Assembly (NCBI RefSeq): GCF_002858865.1 | Contig: NZ_PJRR01000015.1 | Location: forward strand, 1-64,000 | DNA from: Caulobacter vibrioides | GTDB lineage: Bacteria > Pseudomonadota > Alphaproteobacteria > Caulobacterales > Caulobacteraceae | Direction of reading: 5' to 3' | DNA: 64,000 nt | Part shown: positions 8,609 through 16,692 of the stretch, in pieces | Position numbering within the stretch: position 1 is the first letter of the stretch | Layout: each line of letters opens with the position of its first letter | Program-made: the position numbers and the translations under genes | The notes under the pieces: model-generated | The model's input: only the letters and a program-made list of their open reading frames with translations | The model's database searches: none | What the model was told of the DNA's origin: nothing

Positions 8609-11600
8609 TTAGAACTTCCACTTCACGCCCAGATAGTACTGACGACCGTAGTGCACGTACTCTTCCGAGATCATGCGGGTCGAGTCGTTGAGCTTGCTGT
8701 CCTTTTCATCGGTCAGGTTGATCATTTCCAACGTGACCGTGAAGTTCTTGAAGTTGTAGCTGACCTGGCTGTCGATGTTCAGCGTCTTTTCCTTGATGCG
8801 GACATCGTTGTTGTTGGTCGCCGACGGCGCCACCTGGATCAGGTACGGGTCACGATACGAGGCCGAGATACGGGCCTTGAAGTCGTTCTTTTCGTAGTAG
8901 AGCGTCGCGTTGTAGGCGTCGGGCGACAGGTTCACCAGCGGCTGGGTCAGCATGACCGCCGGCGTGACCAGGGCGCGGGGCGTGCCCGCATAGACCGGGT
9001 TGGCGATCACGTACTGGATGTCGCTCTGCACGTGGGTGTAGTTCACGATGCCGCCGAAGCCATCGAACGGCGCCGGCAGGAAGGTGAACGGACGCTGCAG
9101 CGAGACTTCAAAGCCCTTCAGCTTGCCGCCGGGGGTGTTGATCTGGGTCGTGACCGTGAACAGCGTATCGGCGGTGTTGCCGTTCGACAGCAGGTTGTCC
9201 GGCAGCTCGGTTTCAGCCCACGGCACCGCGACCGACGAGGTCTGGATGTAGGACTTGATGTCCTTCTGGAAGAAGCCGACCGAGAACAGGGTTTCCTTGT
9301 CCGGATACCACTCGAAGCTCAGGTCCAGATTGTTGGCGAGCATCGGGTTCAGTTCGGGATTGCCGCGCGTCAGGGTCTGAGCCTGCTGGCTCATCGCCGT
9401 GAAGCCGGGCGACAGGTTCGGCAGCTGCGGACGCGTCATCACCTTGGCGGCGGCGAAGCGGACGAAGAAGCTGTCGAACGGCTGGGCCGAGATGTTCAGC
9501 GACGGCAGGGTGTTGGTGTACTGGCGCCGGACCGTCTGGGTGGCGGCGATCGGCACGCGCTGGCTGAAGGTGCCGCCCAGCGTGGTGACGGTCTGGGTGG
9601 TGTTGCCGGTGCTGTAGTTGCCGGTCGCTTCCTGCTCGGTCTTCACATAACGGACGCCGAAGTTGCCGCGCACCGGGATGTTGAAGATGTCGTAGTCGAA
9701 GTCGCCCTGGATGTAGAAGGCGGTGTCCTTCTCGGTGATCGCCCGCATCGCGCCCAGTTGGTTCATGACGCTGAGACGGAAGTCGCCGTTGGCGTTCACG
9801 CAGTTACAGTCATAGCCGAGCTTCTGGCGCAGCTTGTCCAGGTCCGGGGCCAGCCACGAGGTCGGCACGCCGGCCGGGATGTCGAGACCACGGCCGAAGC
9901 CGGTGATCACGCGCGACACGTCGGCCACGGTGACGCCGGGCGGCAGGCCGAACGCGGCTTCGTTGGTGAAGGTGGTGGCGGAGTTGCCGGCCAGCACGCG
10001 CGAGTTCAGACGCTTCTCCCACGAGGTGAAGCCGTACTCCTTGTACTTGGCGCCATAGCGCAGCTTGAAGCCGTCGAGGATCTGGTAGTCGACGTCAGCG
10101 AAGATGGTCTTGAACGTGTTGACCGCCTTGCTCGGACGCATGCGCAGCAGCGAGGCGTCACCCAGGGTGTTCGAGCTGCTGTAGACGTAGTTGGCCGGGT
10201 TCGTCGCATCGAAGCCGTAGTTGAAGCTCGGCAGCTTATCGTTGGCCGAGTAGTCGTAGCTGTAGTTGTCGCTGTCGTAGCGCTCGAACGAGAACGTCGT
10301 CTGTTCCGGGTTGTCCTGGATCGAGCGCGACTGGCCGTAGCCGACCTTCAGGTTGCCGCCTTCACCAAAACGGGTGTCGTAGGTCAGGGCGAACTGATTG
10401 AACTCGGTCTTCAGGGTGTCGTGGCGGTACTCGGTCCGCACGTCGACGTCGTCGAAGGTGCCCTTGATCAGGGTGCCCTTGCTGTCGGCCGTGAAGTTCA
10501 CGACGTCGGTCTGGGGCAGGCCAGCGCCGCTGCGGGCGAACGAGATGATTTCCAGATAGGTCTCGTCACGATTGTTCTGGAACTTGGCCAGCATCGTGTC
10601 GAGGGTCAGGGTCGAGCGATCATTCGGGCGCCATTGCAGCGAGCCGGTCACGCCCAGACGCTCTTGATCATAGTCCAGACGGCCGTAGCGCGGGATCCGC
10701 GGGTGCCAGAGGTTGTTGGCGGTGCCCGCGGCGGCGGTCACAGTCGGGGCGGTGCCGCCCGTGACCGTGCCGATCTGGGCGCAGGTCAGGGCCGGACCGC
10801 TGACAGGGTTGTAGGCCGCGCCCGTGCACGGGAACGCCGTCGAGGAGTTGAAGCGGACCGAGGGGTTTTCCCAACGACCGGTCGAGGAGCCTTCTTCGCG
10901 CTGGGCGCGGGTGGCGTAGGCGACCGACAGCAGCGCGCCGACTTCACCGATGCCGGTGTCCCAGCGATTGCTGACCAGGAAGGTGTAGCGCGGGTCGTTC
11001 TTCCGCGACAGATCGTTGTAGCCGACCTTGGCGCTGGCGCTCATCGTGAACTTGCTGAAGTCGAACGGACGGCCGGCTTGCAGGTCGACGATCGCGCCCA
11101 GCGAGCCTTCTTCGTTCATGGCCGAGGTCGACTTGCGCACCGTGACGCTGTTGAACAGCTCCGAGGCGAAGATCGAGAAGTCGAACTGGCGGCCGCGGTT
11201 GGCGCCGCCGGAGCCGTCCTTGCCGCCGGTGGTGGCCAGGGCTTCCAGGCCGTTCAGGCGCACGACGGTGAAGTCAGGACCCAGACCGCGGACGGTGATG
11301 GTGCGGCCTTCGCCGCCGTCACGGTCGATCGAAACGCCCGGCACGCGCTGCAGCGATTCCGCCAGGTTCAGGTCGGGGAAATCCGCGATGTCCTGCGCCT
11401 TGATGACGTCGACAAGGTCGTTTTCACGACGCTTGACGTCGAGCGCGTTGGCCAGCGAGGCGCGGAAACCAGTGACGACGACGGCTTCGATCTCGTCGGA
11501 CGCGGGGGCCGGAGCGGTTTGCGCGCTCGCCGCGCCCGCGAAAGCCATCGCCAGCGCCAGGGCGCCGCCCGAGACGCCGTATTGCAGGCCGCGCACGCGC

Positions 11601-11620
11601 CCCGTGGTATTCTTGGACAT
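8609..11620 (-). CDS. TonB-dependent receptor, carbohydrate-type
   Basis: A 1003-residue outer-membrane receptor with a signal peptide (cut near ASAQ at residue 34), a TonB box EAVVVTG at 45-51, a plug with SLQRVPGVSIDRDGGEGRTI and VRGLGPDF, and a barrel ending YYLGVKWKF. The plug style is that of the large Caulobacter/Xanthomonas receptors used for oligosaccharides. A strong GGGAGGAGG site precedes the ATG. Two tandem TGACACCGGTGTCA-like palindromes lie 114-159 bases upstream, suggesting a LacI-type repressor encoded elsewhere. Adjacency to the nag genes hints at another GlcNAc-containing substrate, but the regulatory sites differ from those of the nag divergent region, so the substrate stays open. 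Confidence 0.93.
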   Translation of the reverse strand: MSKNTTGRVRGLQYGVSGGALALAMAFAGAASAQTAPAPASDEIEAVVVTGFRASLANALDVKRRENDLVDVIKAQDIADFPDLNLAESLQRVPGVSIDRDGGEGRTITVRGLGPDFTVVRLNGLEALATTGGKDGSGGANRGRQFDFSIFASELFNSVTVRKSTSAMNEEGSLGAIVDLQAGRPFDFSKFTMSASAKVGYNDLSRKNDPRYTFLVSNRWDTGIGEVGALLSVAYATRAQREEGSSTGRWENPSVRFNSSTAFPCTGAAYNPVSGPALTCAQIGTVTGGTAPTVTAAAGTANNLWHPRIPRYGRLDYDQERLGVTGSLQWRPNDRSTLTLDTMLAKFQNNRDETYLEIISFARSGAGLPQTDVVNFTADSKGTLIKGTFDDVDVRTEYRHDTLKTEFNQFALTYDTRFGEGGNLKVGYGQSRSIQDNPEQTTFSFERYDSDNYSYDYSANDKLPSFNYGFDATNPANYVYSSSNTLGDASLLRMRPSKAVNTFKTIFADVDYQILDGFKLRYGAKYKEYGFTSWEKRLNSRVLAGNSATTFTNEAAFGLPPGVTVADVSRVITGFGRGLDIPAGVPTSWLAPDLDKLRQKLGYDCNCVNANGDFRLSVMNQLGAMRAITEKDTAFYIQGDFDYDIFNIPVRGNFGVRYVKTEQEATGNYSTGNTTQTVTTLGGTFSQRVPIAATQTVRRQYTNTLPSLNISAQPFDSFFVRFAAAKVMTRPQLPNLSPGFTAMSQQAQTLTRGNPELNPMLANNLDLSFEWYPDKETLFSVGFFQKDIKSYIQTSSVAVPWAETELPDNLLSNGNTADTLFTVTTQINTPGGKLKGFEVSLQRPFTFLPAPFDGFGGIVNYTHVQSDIQYVIANPVYAGTPRALVTPAVMLTQPLVNLSPDAYNATLYYEKNDFKARISASYRDPYLIQVAPSATNNNDVRIKEKTLNIDSQVSYNFKNFTVTLEMINLTDEKDSKLNDSTRMISEEYVHYGRQYYLGVKWKF

Positions 11621-11733
11621 AGAACCTCCTCCCGTTCGACCATTGGACGGCGACGTAGCCGCCGCCTTGGCCTTCGTCTCGGCTCCGCGTCCTTCCCGCG
11701 AAACCGCCCCTTGGCCTTGAAGTCTTCGTTTTT

Positions 11734-11747
11734 TGCCACCGGTGTCA
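11734..11747. promoter_or_regulatory. LacI-type operator, proximal copy
   Basis: TGCCACCGGTGTCA differs at one base from the perfect palindrome TGACACCGGTGTCA. The central CG pair and the symmetric arms are typical of LacI-family operators. It lies upstream of the 8609-11620 receptor, and its centre is 32 bases (about three helical turns) from a second copy. Confidence 0.65.
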
Positions 11748-11765
11748 GAAACCGATCTGTGTTCC

Positions 11766-11779
11766 TGACACCGGTATCA
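11766..11779. promoter_or_regulatory. LacI-type operator, distal copy
   Basis: TGACACCGGTATCA is a 14-base palindrome with one mismatched pair. With the copy at 11734-11747 it forms a tandem pair on the same face of the helix. No LacI gene is in the window, so the regulator must act from elsewhere. Confidence 0.65.
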
Positions 11780-11889
11780 GAGTGCTAACAAAGCCGGGGG
11801 CGACCGGCAAGGCCACAAAGCGGTCACAACCCAACAGACTCCGCCGGTCGTTGCGTTTCCGACACAATGTTCGCTCAGCGAAGCGGGCC

Positions 11890-12360
11890 TCAGGCCTCTT
11901 CGGGGCGGAAATGACTGACCTTGTAGAGCCCCTGGAGCATGGAGTCGCGCTGTGCGGTTGGCAAGCTGCCCCCCACACTCCGCAAAAGCTTCAGGGCGTT
12001 CAGGTGGACGTCGACCGCGTCCCATCGCCAGGCGCCAACCTCAGCGCAGTTGTCCGCCAATCCGCAGAGAGACATGGCGGCGCGATCCAGACCGGTTCCG
12101 GCCACAAAGGCGCTGACGTCGATGATCCGCGACGCGAGGACGTACAGGGCCTCGAACGACTCGGACTCCCGGTTCTCGGCGCCTTTGCCAAAACGCGTCT
12201 CGATCTCGGCCAGGGTCTCGTCCAGGGCGGCCAGGGACGCCTCCCGAAGAGACTCCACGCCCGCCTCGGCCGCCGCGATGGCGTCCTGGGCGAGCAAGCC
12301 CCCCCGTTCCTTGATCATCTTGGACAGGCGGTTCGGTGGTTTAAATTTGCGGACGGTCAT
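11890..12360 (-). CDS. cheE: CheE-like chemotaxis operon protein
   Basis: A 156-residue, mostly helical cytosolic protein with no domain I recognise. It is the last gene of the chemotaxis operon and overlaps the preceding cleA-like gene by four bases. In C. crescentus the protein in this position is called CheE. The N-terminus (MTVRKFKPPNRLSKMI) is basic and the body is rich in Ala and Glu. The symbol is assigned from position in the operon and likeness in size, not from a conserved motif. Its molecular role is not established by the sequence. Confidence 0.75.
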   Translation of the reverse strand: MTVRKFKPPNRLSKMIKERGGLLAQDAIAAAEAGVESLREASLAALDETLAEIETRFGKGAENRESESFEALYVLASRIIDVSAFVAGTGLDRAAMSLCGLADNCAEVGAWRWDAVDVHLNALKLLRSVGGSLPTAQRDSMLQGLYKVSHFRPEEA

Positions 12361-12959
12361 ATCTGCACCTTCGCTGGGCGCATCATATTGCTGATTTCAT
12401 CGTCGGACAGGTTGGGCGTCTGCGCCTCGCCCACCTCCGCCGGAAGGTCATCCTTGCGCCTGCCATCCGTCCCCGGAGGCGGGCCCATATGCTTGAATCG
12501 TCGATCCGGCCCGACGAAGGTCGGGCATTCGATGAACGCTCGGTCCTCGCGCGCGACCCAGAAGATGCGCTCCAGCAGCACCTTGGGCGTAATCGGCTTG
12601 GCCACCACATAGTTGGCGCCGGCGTCACGGATCTTGACGATCTGCGAAGTCCGCGTGTGACCCGTGACCAGGATGACGGGAATGAAGCGGTTGGCGTCCC
12701 CGCCCTCGCGTCTCAGCCACTCGATGAACTCGATACCATCGGTGACCGGCATCTGGACGTCGCTGATGATCAGATCGAAGGTCTTGGTCTTAATCAGAGA
12801 CTGCGCGTCAGCGACGCTCTCGGCGCGATGCAGTTGCTTGACGCCGAAGCCGGAAACCACCTGGGACAGAATGTCCAGCGAGGGCCCGTTGTCGTCCAGC
12901 ACGAGCACCGTCGCCCGTTCAAGGTTGATGCGGGTCGAAGGAAGGAGAGCGTCTGTCAT
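12357..12959 (-). CDS. cleA: CheY-like c-di-GMP responsive receiver (CleA/CheYIII)
   Basis: A 200-residue protein with a receiver domain at about 16-140 (acidic LDDN, phospho-acceptor Asp67 in IISDVQMP, conserved Lys in VAKPITP). A C-terminal extension contains GPDRRFKHM and TDGRRKDD. CheY-like Cle proteins of Caulobacter carry such an arginine-rich extension that binds cyclic di-GMP and directs them to the flagellar motor; the Cle member encoded in the main che cluster is CleA. I read this gene as that orthologue. ATG 12959 follows the cheU stop by seven bases. The Arg clusters are seen directly; c-di-GMP binding is inferred from the family. Confidence 0.82.
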   Translation of the reverse strand: MTDALLPSTRINLERATVLVLDDNGPSLDILSQVVSGFGVKQLHRAESVADAQSLIKTKTFDLIISDVQMPVTDGIEFIEWLRREGGDANRFIPVILVTGHTRTSQIVKIRDAGANYVVAKPITPKVLLERIFWVAREDRAFIECPTFVGPDRRFKHMGPPPGTDGRRKDDLPAEVGEAQTPNLSDDEISNMMRPAKVQI

Positions 12960-12966
12960 CGGCGCC

Positions 12967-13350
12967 CTAGAAGAAGTCCAGCTCGCCGGCCTCGGCTTTC
13001 CACTCGGCTTCCTCGCTGGCGCGCAGCCTGACGACGAGATCCGAAAGGCCAAGCCCCTCCAGCAGCGGCTCGATCGACATGCTCCACTCCCCGGACGCAT
13101 GCTGCCCGATGCGTTGAAGCACGGCCGAAAGGCCGTGAAGGCGTTGGCTCAGTTCGTCGAGCGCCTGAAGTCTGGTCAGGTTTGGTAGCGCCGCGCCACC
13201 TTCGGCCAGGTCGCCCACGAGGTGCTCGCAGTCCTGACAGATGGCAGCGGCCGAAGCCAACTCCGCCGCCAGACGTCGCGACAACTCGCCCACCGGAAGG
13301 AGCTCTTCGGGTGTCGCGATCGCGCTGGCCTGGAGCGGTTTTGCGGCCAT
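12967..13350 (-). CDS. cheU: CheU-like chemotaxis operon protein
   Basis: A 127-residue helical protein (VGELSRRLAAELASAAA; LDELSQRLHGL) with no catalytic motif seen. It lies three bases after cheD and seven before the CheY-like gene, in the slot called cheU in C. crescentus. It ends in GELDFF, and CheD ends in GDVDLF; this shared acidic-aromatic C-terminal style might be a docking motif. Function is unknown; the symbol rests on gene order. Confidence 0.72.
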   Translation of the reverse strand: MAAKPLQASAIATPEELLPVGELSRRLAAELASAAAICQDCEHLVGDLAEGGAALPNLTRLQALDELSQRLHGLSAVLQRIGQHASGEWSMSIEPLLEGLGLSDLVVRLRASEEAEWKAEAGELDFF

Positions 13351-13353
13351 GCC

Positions 13354-13917
13354 CTAGAACAGATCCACGTCGCCGCTCGCCACCGCCGGCATCGGCGGGG
13401 GAGTCGGACGCCGGACGTCCTGCGGCGCGTTGTCGACGGCGACCAGACGCTGACGAACCCGACCGGACGCCGGCCAGAACTCCACGCGCCGGGCCGAGAC
13501 GCCGCCTGTGCTGGACGAGACGATCGGAATGCCTTCGTCGCGCAGGAAACGTTCGGCGAAGGCGGCGTTGCTGGCGCCCACGTCCGACAGGCCGTCGAAC
13601 AGCTTGGCGCCGCCGAAGATCTTGGCCTCAAGACGCTCACGCCGCGCGCCGCGCTTCAGGAGGTCGTTGATCAGCACTTCCATCGCATAGGCGCCGTAGC
13701 GGACGGCGTCGCCGTCCCGGCGCCCGTCGCCGGAGTCCGGCAGCAGGAAGTGGTTCATGCCACCGACGCCGCTCTGCGGGTCGCGGATGCACGCGGCGAT
13801 ACAGGAGCCCAGCACCGTGGTCATGACCACGTTGGGATCGGCCGTCACATGGCTTTCCCCCTGTGTGACGTGCACCTTGACCGCGCGTTCCGGGTCGTCG
13901 TGATGGAATGAGGTCAT
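13354..13917 (-). CDS. cheD: Chemoreceptor glutamine deamidase CheD
   Basis: A 187-residue CheD-family protein that deamidates chemoreceptor glutamines and can interact with phosphatases in other bacteria. The papain-like triad is visible: Cys in [11 protein letters not shown], His in GGMNHFLLP, and Thr in [10 protein letters not shown]. It overlaps cheY (13914-14303) by four bases. A Pro-rich tail ends in ASGDVDLF. Confidence 0.95.
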   Translation of the reverse strand: MTSFHHDDPERAVKVHVTQGESHVTADPNVVMTTVLGSCIAACIRDPQSGVGGMNHFLLPDSGDGRRDGDAVRYGAYAMEVLINDLLKRGARRERLEAKIFGGAKLFDGLSDVGASNAAFAERFLRDEGIPIVSSSTGGVSARRVEFWPASGRVRQRLVAVDNAPQDVRRPTPPPMPAVASGDVDLF

Positions 13918-14303
13918 GTCAGCTGCCCGAACACTTGCTCGATTTTTTCCTTCAGGCCTTGGACCGTGAAGGGCTTCACGCAGTAGTTGTTCACACCGAA
14001 CTGCACGGCGCGCTGGACCAGTTCGCGGTCGGCGCGGCCCGTCAGCATCACGAAGGCGGTCTGGCGGATCGGCGGGTGCGAGCGAACCGCCCGCAGCAAC
14101 GCCAGGCCATCCATCTTCGGCATGTTGAAGTCCGAGATGACGAGGTTCGCCGGCTTGGCCAGGAGGTTCTTGAGAGCCTCCTCGCCATCGGGCGCCTCAC
14201 GGATGTCCTTGAAGCCGATCTGCTGAAGCGCATTCCGGATCAAGGCCCGCATGGTGAGCTGGTCGTCGACCACCAGAACGGAGATGGTGCTTGCTTGGGG
14301 CAT
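13914..14303 (-). CDS. cheY: CheY-type response regulator (second in operon)
   Basis: A 129-residue single receiver domain. Acidic residues in VVDD, the acceptor Asp58 in [13 protein letters not shown], Thr in VMLTGRA and Lys in YCVKPFT are all present. It is flanked by cheB (three bases upstream) and cheD (four-base overlap). It is the CheYII-type paralogue and has no output domain, so it acts by protein contact at the flagellar motor or as a phosphate sink. Which of the two CheY proteins drives the motor cannot be decided from sequence. Confidence 0.93.
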   Translation of the reverse strand: MPQASTISVLVVDDQLTMRALIRNALQQIGFKDIREAPDGEEALKNLLAKPANLVISDFNMPKMDGLALLRAVRSHPPIRQTAFVMLTGRADRELVQRAVQFGVNNYCVKPFTVQGLKEKIEQVFGQLT

Positions 14304-14306
14304 GGT

Positions 14307-15341
14307 CTATCGCCTCGCGGAGGCCAAATCGAGGATGGACTGGCCCATCGAGGACAGGCTGACCTGTCGCTCCACGGCGCCGATTTCGAAAGCGGATCGG
14401 GGCATGCCGTAGACGACGCAGCTTGCTTCGTCCTGGCCCAGCGTCTTGGCGCCGGCCTTGCGCATCGTCAGCAGGCCCTGGGCGCCGTCGCGGCCCATGC
14501 CGGTCAGGATCACCCCCACCGCCTTGTCGCCGACGGCGTGCGCCACCGAGTTGAACAGCACGTCCACCGAGGGGCGGTGCCCGCTCACGGGGTCGCCCGC
14601 GACCAGACGGCAACGCAGACCCGCCGAGCGAACGACTTCGAGGTGCGTCGCGCCGCCCGGCGCCACGTACACCTTGCCGGGCTCCAGCAAAGCGCCGTCG
14701 GAAGCCTCCTGCACCTTCGCGCCGCTCGAACGATCGAGGCGGGCGGCGAAGCTGGCCGTGAAGGTGGCCGGCATGTGCTGGGTGATGACGGTCGGCGGAC
14801 AGGTCTCGGGGAACAGTTGCAGGATCGACAGCAGGGCTTCCACCCCGCCGGTCGACGACCCGATCGCCACGATGTCGCCCGAGGGCATGAAGTCCTTGCG
14901 GCGCGTGGGGGCGCTGGTCGGCGCCGCGCCGGCGTTCGTGCGAACCGAGGCGCGGGCGGCGATCTTCACCTTCGCGACGATCTCGGCCAGGGCTTCCTGG
15001 GTGCCGGTGGCGTCGGCGGGCTTGCCGACGCAGTCCACCGCGCCCAGCTCCAGGGCCCGCAGCGTCATTTCCGCGCCGGCCTGGGTCAGGGTCGAGACCA
15101 TCACCACCGGCATCGGCCGCAGGCGCATGATCTTCTCAAGGAAGTCGATGCCGTTCATGTTCGGCATCTCGATGTCGAGGGTCACGACGTCGGGGTTCAG
15201 GGCCTTGATCATGCCCCGCGCCTCGAACGGGTCGCCGGCGCCGCCGACCACCTCGATATCCGGATCACGGTTGAGGGCCGCCGAGATCAGGCTCCGCATC
15301 GTGGCGGAGTCGTCGACGACAAGAACGCGAATCTTGGCCAT
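14307..15341 (-). CDS. cheB: Chemoreceptor methylesterase/deamidase CheB
   Basis: A 344-residue protein with an N-terminal receiver ([14 protein letters not shown]; acceptor Asp56 in [11 protein letters not shown]), a linker near residues 130-150, and a methylesterase domain with the nucleophile Ser in [11 protein letters not shown] and the His in ITQHMPATF. It removes methyl groups from chemoreceptors for adaptation. Its start overlaps the cheR stop by one base, coupling the opposing methylation enzymes. Confidence 0.97.
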   Translation of the reverse strand: MAKIRVLVVDDSATMRSLISAALNRDPDIEVVGGAGDPFEARGMIKALNPDVVTLDIEMPNMNGIDFLEKIMRLRPMPVVMVSTLTQAGAEMTLRALELGAVDCVGKPADATGTQEALAEIVAKVKIAARASVRTNAGAAPTSAPTRRKDFMPSGDIVAIGSSTGGVEALLSILQLFPETCPPTVITQHMPATFTASFAARLDRSSGAKVQEASDGALLEPGKVYVAPGGATHLEVVRSAGLRCRLVAGDPVSGHRPSVDVLFNSVAHAVGDKAVGVILTGMGRDGAQGLLTMRKAGAKTLGQDEASCVVYGMPRSAFEIGAVERQVSLSSMGQSILDLASARR

Positions 15342-16222
15342 CAGCGTCCCACCTTCCGGTAGGCGGTCAAGCCGCAGCTCTCGAACGCGGTCACCGACGT
15401 GCCGACGCGTTCGGAGTGGCCGACATAAAGACGGCCGCCGGGTGCGACGAGCGGCGCAAACCGGTTCCAGACACGTTCCTGAGTAGGTTCATCAAAGTAG
15501 ATCACGACATTCCGACAGAAAATGGCGTCGAACGGGCCTTTCATTGGCCAGGACGGACCGTTGAGATTTAGTTCGCGGAACGCGACGAGGCTTCTCGCCG
15601 CCTCACAAACACGCCAACCGCGGCGATCGCTTGTATCACGCTCGAAGTATTGGCCGCGCGCGGCGGTAGGAATGCCTTCCAGCAGGCTCTCGTCGTAGAC
15701 GGCGGCCCGGCCCGTGGCGAGAACGTTGGTGTCGATGTCCGTGCCCAGGATCCGGATGTCCAGATCCGCAGCGTTCGGCCAGACCGACAGCACCGTGAAG
15801 GCCATCGAATAGGGCTCTTGCCCCGACGAGCTGGCGGCGGACCACAAGCGCAGGCGGCCACCGGCGCGGACCTTGTCGGCGACCGGCTCCAGGACATTGG
15901 CGCGCAGATCATCGAAGTGGTGCGGCTCGCGGAAAAAGCGCGTGACGTTGGTGGTCAGCGCCCGGAGCATCTCCTGGCTCTCGTCATGGCCCTTATCGCT
16001 GGCGACGAAGCTGCAGTACTCGTTGAACGAGCGCAGACCCAGGGCGCGCAGGCGCTTGGCGAGACGCGAATAGACCAGCGTCGCCTTGCTGTCCGGCAGG
16101 CTAATGCCCGCCAGGTCGTAGAGCAGCGCGGCGATGCGCTTGAAGTCCTGGTTCGTGAACGCGAACTCGCCATCGACGATGGCCTCGCGGCGGTCAGAAG
16201 AGGGTGCGGTGACAGTAGACAT
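15341..16222 (-). CDS. cheR: Chemoreceptor methyltransferase CheR
   Basis: A 293-residue SAM-dependent methyltransferase. A helical N-terminal domain ([20 protein letters not shown]) is followed by the SAM-binding core with [16 protein letters not shown] and [17 protein letters not shown]. It methylates receptor glutamates. It overlaps cheW by one base upstream and cheB by one base downstream. Its likely docking sites are the WEEF C-termini of the two chemoreceptors in this window. Confidence 0.97.
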   Translation of the reverse strand: MSTVTAPSSDRREAIVDGEFAFTNQDFKRIAALLYDLAGISLPDSKATLVYSRLAKRLRALGLRSFNEYCSFVASDKGHDESQEMLRALTTNVTRFFREPHHFDDLRANVLEPVADKVRAGGRLRLWSAASSSGQEPYSMAFTVLSVWPNAADLDIRILGTDIDTNVLATGRAAVYDESLLEGIPTAARGQYFERDTSDRRGWRVCEAARSLVAFRELNLNGPSWPMKGPFDAIFCRNVVIYFDEPTQERVWNRFAPLVAPGGRLYVGHSERVGTSVTAFESCGLTAYRKVGR

Positions 16223-16689
16223 CAGGCGGCCATAGCCTCCCGTTCAGGTAGGATGCGGTCGAGCGAGATTTCGCTGATCATGCGCCCCTCGATCGAGATG
16301 ATCCCCCGCACGAAGCTGCGAACGGCGTCGCACGCGACGTCAGGGGTCGGCTGGATCATGTCGTCATTGATCGACAGGATATCGGACACGGCGTCGACCA
16401 GCAGGCCCACGGTGCGATCGCCCGCCTTGACGACGATGAAGACGCTGCGGACGGTCGGCTCGATCACCGGCATGCCCAGACGGCAAGCCAGGTCCATGAT
16501 CGGCAGGACCGCGCCGCGCAGATTGATGACACCGCGCATGTAGCCAGGCGACTGCGGCAGCGTCGTCGCGGGGCTCCAGCCCCGGATCTCGCGCACAGCC
16601 ATGATATCCACGCAGTACTCCTGCTCGCCCACGCGGAAGGAGATCAGTTCGCGGCGATCAGCGCTGGTGGCGGCGGCTTGGTCAGTCAT
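16222..16689 (-). CDS. cheW: Chemotaxis coupling protein CheW
   Basis: A 155-residue single CheW domain ([20 protein letters not shown] near the start, [20 protein letters not shown] in the middle, DAVSDILSI later). It links receptors to CheA. It lies three bases after cheA and overlaps cheR by one base. Confidence 0.97.
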
Positions 16690-16692
16690 GAC

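Noticed and set aside
8651-11788. 1045-codon plus-strand open frame opposite the second TonB receptor
   Set aside because: Antisense shadow of a strongly supported receptor gene.
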